A DNA stretch of 64,000 bases. Origin: Zygnema circumcarinatum. Taxonomy: Eukaryota; Streptophyta; Zygnematophyceae; Zygnematales; Zygnemataceae. Made by a program: the position numbers and the translations under genes. Below the pieces are notes generated by a model. It did no database searches and was not told where the DNA came from. It saw nothing but the letters and a program-made list of their open reading frames with translations. The stretch spans positions 3,368,776 to 3,432,775 of the forward strand of contig CM074804.1 of the NCBI GenBank assembly GCA_037447605.1, written 5' to 3'. Below are positions 63,101 through 64,000 of this stretch, piece after piece (position 1 is the first letter of the stretch; every line of letters begins with the position of its first letter).

Positions 63101-64000
63101 GGAGCAGACCTCTTTGCCTTTAAAGTGGGAGCTTGTTTATGCTGTGAGCTCCTGAAAGTGCTTTGTTCTTTGCTCTAGTTTCTGCTTACATGGCTGATGG
63201 TGACAATACAAAGGCTCTCCTTTTCTCCCCACTTGCCGATCTGAAGGATTTTGGAGAGAGTAAGAGTCTCTCTTTCGGCTGTGCGCTTATGGGAAAATGA
63301 GGTTTGCACCGGGCGGCAGGCTGATGTATGAACCATTCAAGAGAATATTGTACGACTACGTGGGGGGCATTCAGGACCTCAAGTTTCGCAAGGTGTTGTA
63401 CTCCTTTGGTGCTTCCTGCTTTCTGCATTTTTATCTAGATTCTGAATTAGTATTTTCTTGAAGCATTGGAAGTTCCATCTACATTACGATCAACTTGTAA
63501 GAAGCTGTTTATGGAATTACTACCGTTGAGCATATCTCCCTGTGAAGTCTGCAAAGGCTCTCCTAGTGAGAGTTGGCGTGACACAGAGTCAAATAGCAGC
63601 ACATCCTCCAGATACGTTGTACATGGTTGTCTCTTAGCTTCACCTTCCTTATCTCTCCGATAGGGTTCTTCTTCAGGAGATCATGTGGCTGGGAGCAATT
63701 CTGCTCATTGTAACAGAGAGCGCACAGGCATCTGCAACATTGACTGGGAAACGAGTGTTGCAGGCGTCGCAATTGCTTAACATGATGTTGTTTGTGTGAT
63801 GGCTGACCAGGTCCGCACAATATTGCCAGCAGATTCGTTAAATGAAGATCCCGGTAAGCTGTCAATCTTTTAGTCGGGGAGCCATACTGCCCCATGCTGA
63901 ATTTCCAGCTGTAGTGATTGACACAACTGAATGACGATGAACAATCCTTCACTCTCCTTAGCCCTAGATGGAGCCCAAGGCAGTTCACGACTCCGCCATA
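60195..64000 (+). CDS. Poly(A) polymerase / tRNA nucleotidyltransferase family protein, organelle-targeted (3' truncated)
   Basis: A class II nucleotidyltransferase adding A or CCA to RNA 3' ends. Exon 1 (60195-60326) starts [20 protein letters not shown] and [17 protein letters not shown], a mitochondrial/dual targeting type leader. Conserved exons: 61108-61215 ([17 protein letters not shown]), 61443-61540, 62295-62381, 62758-62948, 63320-63392 and 63811-63853. Motif A is [20 protein letters not shown] then [12 protein letters not shown], with the metal-binding DxD. Next come [10 protein letters not shown] and VSSFSTES. A Lys-rich insert precedes [20 protein letters not shown], then [20 protein letters not shown]. 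All these junctions agree in phase. One or more exons between 60326 and 61108 (about 60460-60720 is a candidate, rich in Glu) are unresolved. The C-terminal domain lies beyond the window. Confidence 0.88.

Overview
The window is nuclear DNA of a green plant from the streptophyte lineage, most likely a streptophyte alga or an early-diverging land plant. The genes are cut by many short GT-AG introns. They include a plastid NDH-complex subunit (PnsB2), the plastid aspartate route to NAD, plant-type PRL1 and a plant-type 20S proteasome beta7. TTTAGGG-type telomere-like repeats and a 5S rRNA gene with streptophyte-like sequence are also present. One 100-N assembly gap lies at 1905-2004. Exon coordinates below were read by eye from conserved protein segments plus splice-site phase, without transcript evidence.

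Layout. 124-740 (-): first exon of a RAP/OPR-like organellar RNA protein that continues off the left edge. 3332-8490 (+): a large, mostly disordered coiled-coil protein with a small conserved domain. 9334-9662: a 67-bp minisatellite. 10196-15785 (+): L-aspartate oxidase. 16194-18962 (-): quinolinate phosphoribosyltransferase, convergent with the oxidase. 19970-22445 (-): PnsB2. 22986-23282 (-): orphan first exon of a glycerophosphodiester phosphodiesterase. 24170-30579 (-): PRL1, the WD40 spliceosome/NTC protein, divergent from ATG4 at 30856-34279 (+). 35.4-39.8 kb: a repeat block with a decayed Ty1/copia fragment, two 5S rDNA-related units, a Mutator-like element with a 9-bp target duplication, and a 63-bp minisatellite. 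40388-43545 (+): MIS12-type kinetochore protein. 44236-44394: a short hAT-like element. 44823-52894 (+): a SMUBP2-type helicase with an N-terminal R3H domain and a giant low-complexity intron. 53606-56647 (-): proteasome beta7. 57465-59975 (-): RlmL-like THUMP rRNA methyltransferase, divergent from a poly(A) polymerase/CCA-transferase-like gene at 60195-64000 (+) that runs off the right edge.

Functional groupings. The oxidase and QPT are steps 1 and 3 of de novo NAD synthesis and lie tail-to-tail 408 bp apart, unusual for a plant nuclear genome. Two head-to-head pairs (PRL1/ATG4 and RlmL-like/PAP-like) share intergenic spaces of about 220-280 bp that look like bidirectional promoters. The most informative non-genic structures are the Mutator-like insertion with a paralogous empty site and the 5S-linked repeat array.
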